DNA of 64,000 bases from Paraburkholderia oxyphila NBRC 105797 (GCF_000685075.1 NZ_BAYD01000055.1:1-64000), one strand, 5' to 3'. Positions 33,131 through 42,523 are shown, numbered from the stretch's first letter. The notes: generated by a model not told the origin, from the sequence alone. Program-made: numbers and translations.

Positions 33131-34936
33131 ATGACGATCGAGTTGCGATGCCATGCCAACTGCAACGACGTATTTCTGGCGTGGCGGGTGACGAGCCCAG
33201 CAGACGGCGCGATAGCGGGTTGCCTGGGGTTCGCAATCGAGGTGAAGGACGCAAGCGGCAAGATCGAGGCCATTTCGAATCTCAAGGGTTTCGAGCAGGA
33301 CAAGCCGACGACCGGCGAGACCAGGCCCAGCATCGAATGGCCGCTGCAAACCTACACCTGGACCGCGCATTCGATTCTGGTCGGCACGCGGGTCTCGTTC
33401 CGCGTCACGGCAATGACAGGCTCGCCCGGCGCGCTACAGCGCGGCGATTCGAGCGGCTGGTCGGATTGGGTGGTGCTCTCGCCGCAGGCGGATGCGGGTA
33501 CGGCGGCCTTCTTCAATCGCGGCATGATTCTGTCGCAGTTCGTCGCGCGGTACGCGAAGGAACACAATCTCACCACGGTGCCCGAGCTCAAGCGCAACTT
33601 GACGAGCGTTGTCGGCGGGCCGCTCATGCAGTTCCTGACCGGCGAATTGGGCAAGGCCATTCGCGGGATCCTGCAGCGTGCACAACAGGACACGTCCATC
33701 GAGCTGTATTGCGCGCTCTTCGAGCTGGATCTCGACGACCTGATCGAAGGGTTGATTGCCGTCGGCGAGCGCGCGCACGTCATTCTTGCTAACGGCTCGG
33801 TCAAGCACGCCGGCGAGGACGAGAACCAGGCCGCGGCGGCCCGGCTCGCCGGCAAAGTCGACTTGCACCGGCGCATGACGGCGCCCGAGGCGCTGGCTCA
33901 CAACAAGTTCGTCGTGGTCTGCGAGAACGGCAAGCCGACGGGCGTCTGGACGGGCAGCACGAACTGGACGCTCACGGGCCTGCATACGCAGGTCAACAAC
34001 GGCATTGCCGTGCAGAACGTCGCGCTAGCCGCGTTCTATTTCGACCACTGGCACGAGCTGGCCGCGGCGGGAAACACCTTCCCGGCTTCGCTCGTGAGCG
34101 GCGACGCCACAGTGCACGGCCCGATCCCGCTCGCCGGTGCGGACAACGGTGCGGATAACGGCGCGACCACTGGCGCGAAGCAACGTGCGAACCTCGCGAG
34201 CCCACCGGCCGCGCGCGTCTGGTTTACGCCGATCAAATCGCAGAAGGGCGGCTCGGGCGGCCCCGACATTGCCAATCTGATCGACCTCGTGAATGCCGCC
34301 CAGCAAGGCATTCTCTTCGTGATGTTCATGCCGGGCCAGGAGCCGCTCGATTCGATCATCAAGATGCAGAAGAAGGGGATTTACGTTCGCGGCGTCGTCA
34401 GCACGCTGCCTCTGGGCAAGCAGAACGACCGCTCAGCGACATTCCAGCTGCTCACCTCTTCGGATTTCAAGCAGTACTCCTACGATATCGTTCAACCGCA
34501 GGGCGTGAGCCCCGTGGGCGATTTTCTCGCGACGTTCACGCGGCAGGAATTTCTGAGCGGCATGGGGTATGCCATCACGCATTCGAAAGTGATCGTGATC
34601 GATCCGTTTGGCGCGCGGCCCGTGGTGGTGACGGGCTCGCACAATCTCTCCGCCACGGCGAGCCGCAAGAACGACGAGAACCTGCTGATCCTCGAGAACT
34701 GTCCAGAGCTTGCCCGCGCCTATGCGGTGAACTGCATGAGCGTCTACGCGCATTATCGCTGGCCCGCGTATCAGCACGACATGGCCACGCGGGCCACGGC
34801 GGGCAGGCAGGGGAGCAAGCAAGCGGCCACGGCAGCCGACTGGCTCGATACCACGGGCGCGTGGCAGGCGCGGCGCGAGCAGGCGTCCACGCAGGCCGAC
34901 CTCAAGTTCTGGCTGGAGGGCACCGCGTCAGCGTAA
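33131..34936 (+). CDS. Phospholipase D-like protein with Fn3-like N-terminus
   Basis: A 601-residue protein with two PLD-type active-site regions. The second, THSKVIVIDPFG with downstream TGSHNLS, is a complete HxKxxxxD motif. The first, HNKFVVVCENG with TGSTNWT, has Cys in place of the Asp. The N-terminal ~120 residues look like a Fn3/beta-sandwich (ASGKIEAISNLKGFEQ, YTWTAHSILVGTRVSFRV). No signal peptide is seen. Family members hydrolyse phosphodiesters in lipids or nucleic acids. AGGAG lies eight bases before the ATG. Target unknown; a toxin or housekeeping role is equally possible. Confidence 0.85.
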   Translation: MTIELRCHANCNDVFLAWRVTSPADGAIAGCLGFAIEVKDASGKIEAISNLKGFEQDKPTTGETRPSIEWPLQTYTWTAHSILVGTRVSFRVTAMTGSPGALQRGDSSGWSDWVVLSPQADAGTAAFFNRGMILSQFVARYAKEHNLTTVPELKRNLTSVVGGPLMQFLTGELGKAIRGILQRAQQDTSIELYCALFELDLDDLIEGLIAVGERAHVILANGSVKHAGEDENQAAAARLAGKVDLHRRMTAPEALAHNKFVVVCENGKPTGVWTGSTNWTLTGLHTQVNNGIAVQNVALAAFYFDHWHELAAAGNTFPASLVSGDATVHGPIPLAGADNGADNGATTGAKQRANLASPPAARVWFTPIKSQKGGSGGPDIANLIDLVNAAQQGILFVMFMPGQEPLDSIIKMQKKGIYVRGVVSTLPLGKQNDRSATFQLLTSSDFKQYSYDIVQPQGVSPVGDFLATFTRQEFLSGMGYAITHSKVIVIDPFGARPVVVTGSHNLSATASRKNDENLLILENCPELARAYAVNCMSVYAHYRWPAYQHDMATRATAGRQGSKQAATAADWLDTTGAWQARREQASTQADLKFWLEGTASA

Positions 34937-34975
34937 TGAAGTAGGGCGGCCAGGAACGACTGCACTGAACCCGCG

Positions 34976-36379
34976 TCATGCGGGCGCGAACTGCACGACC
35001 GCCATCGTCCCGCAGCCGTCCTCGCCGTTCTCGAGCCTCACTTCCGCCCGATGCGCGCGCGCGATCTCGCGCACGATCGCGAGCCCGAGGCCGCTTCCAG
35101 GCTGCGTCGATGCCCTGAAAAACGGCTCGAAAACCTTGTCGCGCAGTTCCTGGGCGATGCCCGCGCCCTCATCGGCGACGCTCAACGTGACGCCCTCCGC
35201 CGCTGCGGCGAGCGTCACCATGACCGCACCGCCCTCGGGCGAGTAGCGGATGGCGTTATCGACGAGATTGAACACGAGCACCGAGAGCAACTGTTCGTTG
35301 CCCATGACTTCGGCGTGTTCGGCGAGCGTGGCCACGAGCTCCACGCGCCGGCGCTGCGCAAGCAGTGCGAGCTGCTCGATCACGCCCGTCGCCACCGCGC
35401 GCATGTCCACGCTCACGCCTTCGAATTGCGTGTAGTCCGCCGCTTCGGCTTGCGCGAGCGTCAGCAATTGATTGGTGAGCCCCACGAGCGAGCGGTTGCT
35501 CTGATGCATCGCCTTGAGCGTCTCGTGAAGCAGCGCGGGATCTTGCTGGCGGCGCGCATATTGGAGCTGCGTGCCGAGCAGCGTGAGCGGCGTGCGCAAC
35601 TGATGCGCGGCGTCGGCGACAAAGCGCCGTTGCATCGCGGTTTGCCGCTCGATGATGTCGAGGCACTCGTTGAACGCGCTCACGATCGGGCGCAGCTCGC
35701 TGCGCAGCGGCTCGACGTCGATGCGCACCGAAGACGTGCGCACGCGTTGCGGGAGCCCGCGCGCGAGCCGCGTGAGCGGCCGCAATTCGAGCGTGAGCGC
35801 GATGCACACGAGCACGACGGCCACCGTGACGATGGCCGCGAAATAGAACATCTGGGGCCGCCAGAGCGCGGCGACCATGGCGTCGCGCTCGTGCAGCGTG
35901 CGGCCCACCGAGACGATCACGCGGCGCGTCGCGCCCGCGTCGTACATTTCGCGGATCAGCGAGACCGCGCGGATGGGCATGCCGCTCACCTGGGCGTCGT
36001 ACCACTGGGGGGAGATCTCGGGAATGTGCTGCGGAAAATCGGAGGTGCCCGCGATGATGGGGCCGCCGATCTCCTGGACGCGAAAGAACACCTGGTCGCG
36101 GTGGGGCGTGCGCAGAATCTCGATGGCGCTCGGCGAAACCGATGCGCTCAGGTCGTTGCCTTCCCAGCCGATGTCGCCCGCCATCACGCGCGCCGCCGAG
36201 AGCAATGCATCGTCCTGGAGCAGGTTCGCCGTGCGCCATGCGTTGCCCCGCGTGATGAACCCTGCCGCCGCGATGAATACCGTCATCGGCAGCACGAGCC
36301 AGAGGAGAAGCCGGACGCGCAGGCTGTTGGTCGGCCAGCGCCTCGGCTTTTCGGTCGGGCTATTCTTCGGCTTCGGCAT
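34976..36379 (-). CDS. Sensor histidine kinase (TctE/QseC-like)
   Basis: A 467-residue inner-membrane kinase. Membrane helices are about 22-44 and 180-202, around a ~140-residue periplasmic sensor resembling the 2CSK_N type. The H-box is DAAHQLRTPLTLL, the N-box LVDNAIRYSPEGG, then DEGAGIA and GSGLGLAI. All motifs are intact. Its start overlaps the regulator gene by 20 bases, so translation is coupled, and no separate ribosome site is seen. The neighbouring transporter and binding protein suggest it senses an organic acid, as TctE does. Confidence 0.9.
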   Translation of the reverse strand: MPKPKNSPTEKPRRWPTNSLRVRLLLWLVLPMTVFIAAAGFITRGNAWRTANLLQDDALLSAARVMAGDIGWEGNDLSASVSPSAIEILRTPHRDQVFFRVQEIGGPIIAGTSDFPQHIPEISPQWYDAQVSGMPIRAVSLIREMYDAGATRRVIVSVGRTLHERDAMVAALWRPQMFYFAAIVTVAVVLVCIALTLELRPLTRLARGLPQRVRTSSVRIDVEPLRSELRPIVSAFNECLDIIERQTAMQRRFVADAAHQLRTPLTLLGTQLQYARRQQDPALLHETLKAMHQSNRSLVGLTNQLLTLAQAEAADYTQFEGVSVDMRAVATGVIEQLALLAQRRRVELVATLAEHAEVMGNEQLLSVLVFNLVDNAIRYSPEGGAVMVTLAAAAEGVTLSVADEGAGIAQELRDKVFEPFFRASTQPGSGLGLAIVREIARAHRAEVRLENGEDGCGTMAVVQFAPA

Positions 36380-37037
36380 CTTCGAGCAGGTAGCCCAGCC
36401 CTCTGAGCGTGATGATGGTTGCCGTGCTCTTCTCGAGTTTCTTGCGCAGCCGCGAGACGTAAATCTCGATGGCGTCTTCGCTGGTGGGCGCGTCGGCATC
36501 GCTCACGGATTCCGCGAGCGCCGCCTTCGATACGGTCTTCTTCGCGCGCAGGATCAGCGTCTCCAGCACGGTGTGCTCGCGCGGCGTGAGCGTGAGTGGC
36601 TCCTCGTCCACGTAAAAGCGCAGCGTGTCCATGTCGTAGAGCAGGTTGCCGCAGCGCACGCGGTTCGTGCGCGAGGGCGCCTGGCGGCGCGCCAGCACCT
36701 TCACGCGCGCCACCAGCTCACGCGCGTCGAAGGGCTTGACGATGTAATCGTCGGCGCCGGCGCCCAGGCAGACGACCTTTTCGTCGATGGCGCCCGTGGC
36801 CGTGAGGATCAGCACGGGCGTGGCGTCGCCGCGCGAGCGCATGCGGCGCAGCAGCGCCTTGCCCGACATGCGCGGCAGATTCAGGTCGAGCAGCACAACG
36901 TCGTAGGGCGAGGCGCGCAGCGCGTCTTCGGCCGCTTCGCCGTCGCCTACGTGGTCGAGCATGAAACCGTCATCGGTCAACGTGCGGACGAGCCAATGCG
37001 CGAGTTGTTCGTTGTCTTCGACGAGCAGCAGTCTCAT
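36360..37037 (-). CDS. OmpR-family response regulator (TctD-like)
   Basis: A 225-residue response regulator with an intact receiver (VEDN, Asp51 in VVLLDLNLPR, LTATG, VKPF) and a winged-helix output (LTLTPREHTVLETL, SEDAIEIYVSRLRKKL, LRGLGYLL). GGAAAAGG lies before the ATG. It starts 40 bases after the MHS symporter stop and is followed by its kinase, so transporter and sensor pair form one operon. Confidence 0.92.
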   Translation of the reverse strand: MRLLLVEDNEQLAHWLVRTLTDDGFMLDHVGDGEAAEDALRASPYDVVLLDLNLPRMSGKALLRRMRSRGDATPVLILTATGAIDEKVVCLGAGADDYIVKPFDARELVARVKVLARRQAPSRTNRVRCGNLLYDMDTLRFYVDEEPLTLTPREHTVLETLILRAKKTVSKAALAESVSDADAPTSEDAIEIYVSRLRKKLEKSTATIITLRGLGYLLEDAEAEE

Positions 37038-37077
37038 GCCTTTTCCAGTCCGGTCAGCCGGCCTTGCGATTGCACTA

Positions 37078-38373
37078 TCAGGCGGTCTTGTACTGTTCGC
37101 GTGCGACACGCGTGCGGTACAGGAACAGTGTCGCCACCAGGCCGCACGCGGCGGCGATGCTCAGCCATGCGCCCGGCGCGGCTTTGTCGCCGGTGACGTG
37201 AATGAGCCACGTGGAGATCGCCGGCGTGAAGCCCCCCACGAGCGTGGCGAGGCTATAGGCCATCGAAAAGCCCGTGGTGCGCACGTGCACCGGCATCAGC
37301 TCGGTCAGCGCGACGACCATCGCACCGTTGTACCACGCATAGAGCGTCGAAAGCCACAGTTCCACGACCAGCAGCGTCGCGAACGAGGGGGCGCCCACGA
37401 GCCAGCGCATGGCCGGATACGCGCTGAGGATGGCGAGCACGGTGCAGGCGATCAGCACGGGCGCGCGGCCGACGCGGTCCGACACGGCGCCGGCGATCGG
37501 CAGCCAGATGAAGTTCGAGACGCCCACGCAGACGGTCACGAGCAGCGCGTCGAGCGACGAGAGGTTCAGTTCGACCTTGCCGAAGGTGGGGGTGTAGGCG
37601 GTGATCAGGTAGAACGAGGTCGTCGTCATGATCACGAGGCCCATGCCCGCGAGCACGATGCCGTAGTTGCTCGCGATGGCGCGCGTGATTTCGCCGAGGC
37701 TCGGGTGATGGCGGCGCGCCGTGAACTCTTCGGTTTCGCGCAGCGTGCGGCGGATATAGAACAGGAAGGGCACGATCATGCAGCCGATCACGAACGGCAC
37801 GCGCCAGCCCCAGTCCTTCATTTCGGGGGCGGGCAGGAGGCTGTGCAGCACCACGCCAAGCGCCGCGGCGAACACCACGGCCACCTGCTGGCTGCCCGAC
37901 TGCCACGAGCAGTAGAAGCCCCGGTTGCCCTTGGTGGCGATTTCAGCGAGATAGACGGACACGCCGCCGAGCTCCGCGCCGGCCGAGAAGCCTTGCAGCA
38001 GACGGCCGATCAGGATGATGACCGGGGCGGCCAGGCCGATGGTGGCGTAGCCGGGCACGAAGGCCACGCACATCGTGCCCACTGCCATCAGCCAGAGCGA
38101 GAGAATCAGGCCCTTGCGGCGGCCATGACGGTCCATGTATGCGCCGAGCACGATGGCGCCGAGCGGTCGCATCAGGAAGCCCGCGCCGAACACGGAGAGC
38201 GCGAGCATCAGCGAGGCGAATTCGTTGCCGGCGGGAAAGAACGTGCTGGCGATGGCGGCGGCGTAATAGCCGTACACCATGAAGTCGTACATTTCCAGAA
38301 AGTTGCCGCTGACCGCGCGAAACACGGTGCGGGCTTTCGATTCTCCCGGTGCGGCCGAGATGGCTGAAGTCAT
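37078..38373 (-). CDS. MHS-family (citrate/tricarballylate-type) MFS symporter
   Basis: A 431-residue proton symporter with 12 membrane helices. The metabolite:H+ symporter signatures are EMYDFMVYGYYA near the start, GAYMDRHGRRKGL in loop 2-3, and LLQGFSAGAELGG in TM4-5. This pattern resembles CitA/TcuC citrate and tricarballylate transporters. The ATG at 38373 has AGGA at eight bases; a closer ATG at 38382 would have its site too near. The downstream two-component pair fits tricarboxylate control. The exact substrate is inferred. Confidence 0.9.
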   Translation of the reverse strand: MTSAISAAPGESKARTVFRAVSGNFLEMYDFMVYGYYAAAIASTFFPAGNEFASLMLALSVFGAGFLMRPLGAIVLGAYMDRHGRRKGLILSLWLMAVGTMCVAFVPGYATIGLAAPVIILIGRLLQGFSAGAELGGVSVYLAEIATKGNRGFYCSWQSGSQQVAVVFAAALGVVLHSLLPAPEMKDWGWRVPFVIGCMIVPFLFYIRRTLRETEEFTARRHHPSLGEITRAIASNYGIVLAGMGLVIMTTTSFYLITAYTPTFGKVELNLSSLDALLVTVCVGVSNFIWLPIAGAVSDRVGRAPVLIACTVLAILSAYPAMRWLVGAPSFATLLVVELWLSTLYAWYNGAMVVALTELMPVHVRTTGFSMAYSLATLVGGFTPAISTWLIHVTGDKAAPGAWLSIAAACGLVATLFLYRTRVAREQYKTA

Positions 38374-38454
38374 GTTGGACATCCTTGCATGTTGGACGAG
38401 CGCACCCCGGCGGCCGTGTGGGCTGCCATGCTGCTCGCCGTGGCTTGATCCGTG

Positions 38455-38502
38455 GGTGAAAACGCTGTTGAAAACGCGGTTGGAAACGCAGTTGAAAATT
38501 AA
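38455..38502. repeat. 12-bp tandem repeat between two transport genes
   Basis: Units GGTGAAAACGCT, GTTGAAAACGCG, GTTGGAAACGCA and GTTGAAAATTAA follow each other at 38455, 38467, 38479 and 38491. They lie in the 158-base gap between the binding-protein stop and the symporter start. Confidence 0.6.
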
Positions 38503-38531
38503 GCGGCTGTTAGTGATCGGGGCGCGCTTCG

Positions 38532-39551
38532 CTACTGCAAGCCCTTCACGAATTCGTTTGTGTAGGTCTTCGAAAGATCGACATGCCGGGCCGTGAGTCC
38601 CGAGCCTGCCGTCATCAATACCTTCAGCACGGTTTGCGGCGCGCCGTCGGGCATCAGACCGTCCTGCGAGAACCCGCTCTGTGCCGACGCCAGCGCGCGC
38701 ACGTAACCCGCGCGGTCGTTGCCGACGACCTCGGGCGGCAGCACGGCGGCGATCTGCCCGGCCGAATGCGTGCCGATGAAGCGCAGCGCGCGCGTGAGCG
38801 CCTGCACCATCTGCCCGGTCTCGCGCCGGTGCTCGAGCATCCAGCTGCGCCGCAGATAGAGGCACGCGCCAGCATACGGGCCGCCCAGCCAGTGCTGCGT
38901 CTGCTCGACCGTGCGCATGTCGACCACCACCCTGGCGGCGCCGCTCGTCAACAGACGCGTGGCCGTGGGCTCCTCGACCATGCCCGCGTCGATCGTGCCT
39001 TGCTCGAAGGCCTCGACAAAGCGCGTGTCGGACGCGAGCGGCACGACCGTGTAGTCGCCGGGCGCGACGCCCGCGCGGGCGAGCAGGAAGCGCGTGATCA
39101 TCCACGTGGAGGCGCCAAATCCCGTCACGCCGAGGCGCTTGCCGCGCGCCGCGTTCATCGCGGCTGCGCCGGCCAGCTCGCGGCCGCCTTGCGGGCGCGT
39201 CGAGGCGAGCTCGGCAAGTCCCGTCGCGCGCTGCAAAACCACCACCGAGAGCACGTCCTGACCGCGGCTTTGCAAGTCGAGCGTGTGGTCGTAGAAGCCC
39301 ACCGCGCCTTCGATCGCGCCGGCGATCAGCTCCGTCGAGGTATCGATGCCCGTGGGCCCCGAGACCACCTGCACGTCGAGCCCTTCGTCCTTGAAGTAGC
39401 CCAGTTGCGAGGCGAGCACGGCCGGCAAATAGACGATCTTCGACATGCCTCCCATCATCAGCCGGATCGGCTCGGCGCGCGCCACCGGGGCGGCCCCAAG
39501 CGCGATGCAGAGCAGTAGAGCGCGGCCGAGATGCTGGGCGCCGGAAAGCAT
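38532..39551 (-). CDS. NMT1/THI5-like ABC transporter substrate-binding protein
   Basis: A 339-residue periplasmic binding protein. A signal peptide (LLLCIALGAAPVARA) precedes MGGMSKIVYLPAVLASQLGYF and GTSTELIAGAIEGAVGF-type family motifs. Related proteins bind nitrate, sulfonates, taurine or pyrimidine precursors. No permease or ATPase is nearby. It is the first gene of a leftward cluster with the MHS symporter and the sensor pair, an unusual combination of an ABC binding protein with a secondary transporter. The ATG at 39551 follows GAGGAG by about ten bases. Confidence 0.85.
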   Translation of the reverse strand: MLSGAQHLGRALLLCIALGAAPVARAEPIRLMMGGMSKIVYLPAVLASQLGYFKDEGLDVQVVSGPTGIDTSTELIAGAIEGAVGFYDHTLDLQSRGQDVLSVVVLQRATGLAELASTRPQGGRELAGAAAMNAARGKRLGVTGFGASTWMITRFLLARAGVAPGDYTVVPLASDTRFVEAFEQGTIDAGMVEEPTATRLLTSGAARVVVDMRTVEQTQHWLGGPYAGACLYLRRSWMLEHRRETGQMVQALTRALRFIGTHSAGQIAAVLPPEVVGNDRAGYVRALASAQSGFSQDGLMPDGAPQTVLKVLMTAGSGLTARHVDLSKTYTNEFVKGLQ

Positions 39552-39789
39552 GACTGCGTGACTCCTCGTGACCGGCGGGTTGCCGGAATGGGGGGAAGTA
39601 TAAGAAAGCGTGGCCTTCTGATTGCTTTCCGGCCTGAAGGGATTTTCTCGGTATTTACCCCCGTACGACCGTTCGGATGGTGCTGAGAAGGAGGCGCGCC
39701 GGGCACGGACGCCCGCTGCAGGGCGCACGATGCCCGGCGCAGCACCCCTTACAATAGTGCCAGTCCCCATCCGCACCCATTACGAGATC

Positions 39790-40569
39790 ATGACACGAGA
39801 CCCCCGCCTCACCCTCAACGCGCGCCAGCAGGAGTTGCTCGAATGGGTGCAGCGCGACGGCTTCGTGACCGTGGACGATCTTGCCGCGCACTTCGGCGTC
39901 ACGCCGCAGACCATCCGCCGCGACGTCAACTGGCTCGCCGACATGAACCTCCTGCGCCGCTACCATGGCGGCGCGAGCCTCCCCACGAGCGCGGAAAACG
40001 TCTCCTACAGCGCGCGGCAGCAGATGTTCCACGAGGAGAAGCGGCGCATCGGGGCGCTCGCCGCCTCGCACATCCCCGATCAGGCCTCGCTCTTCATCAA
40101 CCTCGGCACCACGACCGAGGAGGTCGCGCGCGCGCTCAATCACCATCGCGGCCTGCGTGTCATCACGAACAACCTGAACGTGGCGAGCATGATGAGCGGC
40201 TACCCCGAGTGCGAGGTGCTGATTACGGGCGGCATCGTGCGGCCCTGGGACAAGGGCATCGTGGGCGAGCTCACGATCGACTTCATCCGCCAGTTCAAGG
40301 TGGACTACGCGATCGTCGGGACCTCGGCGATCGAGCTCGACGGCACACTGCGCGACTTCGACACGCGCGAGGTGCGCGTGGCCGAAGCGATCATCCAGCA
40401 CGCGCGCACCGTTTATCTGGTGACGGATCATTCGAAATTCGGCCGGCCTGCGCTCGTGCGCCAGGGGCACCTGAGCCAGATCCACGCCCTCTTCACCGAC
40501 AAGCCGCTGCCCGCCGAAATGAGTGAGACGGTGGCGCAGGCGGGAACGGCCGTGTACGTCGCGGATTAG
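39790..40569 (+). CDS. glpR: DeoR-family glycerol-3-phosphate regulon repressor
   Basis: A 259-residue DeoR-type repressor. The helix-turn-helix is VTVDDLAAHFGVTPQTIRRD, and the sugar-phosphate-binding domain shows INLGTTTEEVARAL, VITNNLNVA, TGGIVRPWDKGIVG and TDHSKFGRPA. It sits directly upstream of glpD, glpK and glpF in the same direction, which identifies it as GlpR, normally released by glycerol-3-phosphate. Its ribosome site is weak. Two inverted repeats before glpD are candidate operators. Confidence 0.92.
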   Translation: MTRDPRLTLNARQQELLEWVQRDGFVTVDDLAAHFGVTPQTIRRDVNWLADMNLLRRYHGGASLPTSAENVSYSARQQMFHEEKRRIGALAASHIPDQASLFINLGTTTEEVARALNHHRGLRVITNNLNVASMMSGYPECEVLITGGIVRPWDKGIVGELTIDFIRQFKVDYAIVGTSAIELDGTLRDFDTREVRVAEAIIQHARTVYLVTDHSKFGRPALVRQGHLSQIHALFTDKPLPAEMSETVAQAGTAVYVAD

Positions 40570-40692
40570 GCACGCCTCAGCCTTTCGCTCACATTCCGGC
40601 CCTTGGCGCCGGCCCCTGGCTGGCGTTCCCGGCTGCTCGCCGAATTGGCGGGCCGATACTGCTCGAGCATCAAGCGAAGCGATCCGCGCACC

Positions 40693-40740
40693 AAAACGAA
40701 AACGATACGAACATCATTCGAAGATTTTTGCGTTCGTTTT
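40693..40740. promoter_or_regulatory. Candidate GlpR operator 1
   Basis: AAAACGAA (40693-40700) and TTCGTTTT (40733-40740) are perfect inverted half-sites, with a further AACGATACGAA between them. DeoR-type repressors bind such repeats upstream of glpD. Confidence 0.5.
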
Positions 40741-40873
40741 TGTCCCATACGGGCAGCCCGCCGACCCCCTCTCCACCTGAGTTCCTGCTCTAAACTTCGG
40801 GAAAACCCCCTTTACTTCGGGCGTTTTCGCTCCCGAATGGCCCTCTTTTCGGACTTGCTCGCTACGGCGCCAA

Positions 40874-40904
40874 AACGAACTTTACTTTTTCGATTTTGTT
40901 CGTT
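40874..40904. promoter_or_regulatory. Candidate GlpR operator 2
   Basis: AACGAAC (40874-40880) and GTTCGTT (40898-40904) are perfect inverted half-sites spaced by 17 bases, about 90 bases before glpD. Confidence 0.55.
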
Positions 40905-40990
40905 AGATTTCGCATTCGAACATTTCGGGTTCACGCTTGGGCTCGTTTTGGGGCCACTACCCAAATTACCAGCACTATCAGGAAACGCAG

Positions 40991-42523
40991 GTGACTCAAC
41001 AGAATCGCTACGATCTGCTCGTCGTGGGCGGCGGGATCAACGGCGCGGGCATCGCGCGCGACGCGGCCGGGCGCGGGCTTTCCGTGCTCCTTTGCGAGCA
41101 GGACGACCTCGCCTCGCATACGTCGTCGGCCAGCACGAAGCTGATTCACGGCGGGCTGCGCTATCTCGAGTACCGCGAGTTCGGCCTCGTGCGCAAGGCG
41201 CTGCAGGAGCGCGAGACGCTGTTGCGCTCGGCGCCGCACATCATGTGGCCGCTGCGTTTCGTGATGCCGCACATGCCCAACCTGCGCCCCGCGTGGCTGA
41301 TCCGCATCGGTCTCTTTCTCTACGATCACCTCGCGAAGCGCGAACTGTTGCCGGGCTCGCGCGGCATCGATATGCGCCGCCACGCGGCGGGCGCGCCGCT
41401 CATCGACACCATCCGGCGCGGCTTCGTCTATTCGGACGGCTGGGTGGACGACGCGCGCCTCGTCGTGCTCAACGCGCTCGACGCGCAGGAGCGCGGCGCG
41501 CAGATTCTCACGCGCACCAGGCTCGTTTCCGCGCAGCGCAAGAACGGCGAGTGGCTGGCCATCCTGCGCCGGCCCGACGGCAGCACCTTCGACGTGCGCG
41601 CACGCGCGGTGGCCAATGCGGCGGGCCCGTGGGTGGGCGAAGTGCTGCACGGCGCGCTCGGGCGCGGCGCGCAGCATAGCGTGCGCCTCGTGAAGGGTAG
41701 CCATATCGTGACGAAGCGGCTCTTCGACCACGATCACGCGTACATCTTCCAGAACCCGGACAAGCGCATCATTTTCGCGATTCCCTACGAGCACGACTTC
41801 ACGCTGATCGGCACGACCGATGTCGAGTACCGCAACGATCCCGCGAAGGTGTCGATCGACGGCGACGAGACGCGCTATCTGTGCGAGTCCATCAACCGCT
41901 ATTTCAAGCGCAAGATCTCGCCCGCCGACGTGCACTGGACTTACTCGGGCGTGCGTCCGCTGCTCGAGGAAGAGGGCGCGAAGAACGCATCGGCCGTCAC
42001 GCGCGACTATCGTCTGGAAATGGACGACGCCGAAGGCGCGCCGCTGCTTTCCGTGTTCGGCGGCAAGATCACCACGTTCCGCAAGCTCGCGGAAGAGGCT
42101 GGCGACATGCTGTGCCGCGTGCTGGGAAGCGATGCGCCCAGCTGGACCGAGGGCGAAGCGCTACCGGGCGGCGACATCGCGAACGCGCGCTTCGCGCCCT
42201 TCGCCGAAGCCTTCGCCCGACGCTTCGCCTGGCTGCCCGCGCCGCTCGCGCTGCGCTACGCGCGCGCTTACGGCACGCGTGCCGAGCGCCTGATCGGCCG
42301 CGCTACGTCGCTCGAAGAACTGGGTGAGCAAATTGCGCCGGGCATCTACGAAGCCGAGCTGCGCTATCTGCGCGATACCGAATGGGCGACCTGCGCCGAA
42401 GACGTGCTGTGGCGCCGCTCGAAGCTCGGCCTGCATGTGGCGCCGGGCACGCTGGACGCGGTCACGGCCGCGCTCGAATCGTGGTTTGCCGCTAGCCGCG
42501 CGCGGGCTGCGGTGCCGCACTGA
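40991..42523 (+). CDS. glpD: Glycerol-3-phosphate dehydrogenase (FAD, aerobic)
   Basis: A 510-residue membrane-associated flavoenzyme oxidising glycerol-3-phosphate to dihydroxyacetone phosphate and passing electrons to quinone. The FAD-binding motif VVGGGINGAGIARDAAGRG is at the N-terminus, then ASTKLIHGGLRYLEY, GTTDVEY and FGGKITTFRKLAEEA. The GTG at 40991 with AGGAAA upstream is chosen; the longer frame starting at 40937 lacks a site. Immediately after GlpR and before GlpK, giving a complete glycerol pathway. Confidence 0.95.
   Translation: MTQQNRYDLLVVGGGINGAGIARDAAGRGLSVLLCEQDDLASHTSSASTKLIHGGLRYLEYREFGLVRKALQERETLLRSAPHIMWPLRFVMPHMPNLRPAWLIRIGLFLYDHLAKRELLPGSRGIDMRRHAAGAPLIDTIRRGFVYSDGWVDDARLVVLNALDAQERGAQILTRTRLVSAQRKNGEWLAILRRPDGSTFDVRARAVANAAGPWVGEVLHGALGRGAQHSVRLVKGSHIVTKRLFDHDHAYIFQNPDKRIIFAIPYEHDFTLIGTTDVEYRNDPAKVSIDGDETRYLCESINRYFKRKISPADVHWTYSGVRPLLEEEGAKNASAVTRDYRLEMDDAEGAPLLSVFGGKITTFRKLAEEAGDMLCRVLGSDAPSWTEGEALPGGDIANARFAPFAEAFARRFAWLPAPLALRYARAYGTRAERLIGRATSLEELGEQIAPGIYEAELRYLRDTEWATCAEDVLWRRSKLGLHVAPGTLDAVTAALESWFAASRARAAVPH

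Larger units (their letters stand above)
40570..40990. other. glpR-glpD intergenic regulatory region
   Basis: About 420 bases without a gene, AT-richer than its surroundings and full of AACGAA/TTCGTT half-sites. Two inverted repeats at 40693-40740 and 40874-40904 are candidate GlpR operators for glpD. Confidence 0.6.

Noticed and set aside
39099..39112. parS-like CATCCACGTGGAGG in the NMT1-like gene
   Set aside because: Three of 14 bases differ from the palindromes near parAB, it is not a palindrome at its ends, and it is in a conserved coding segment.
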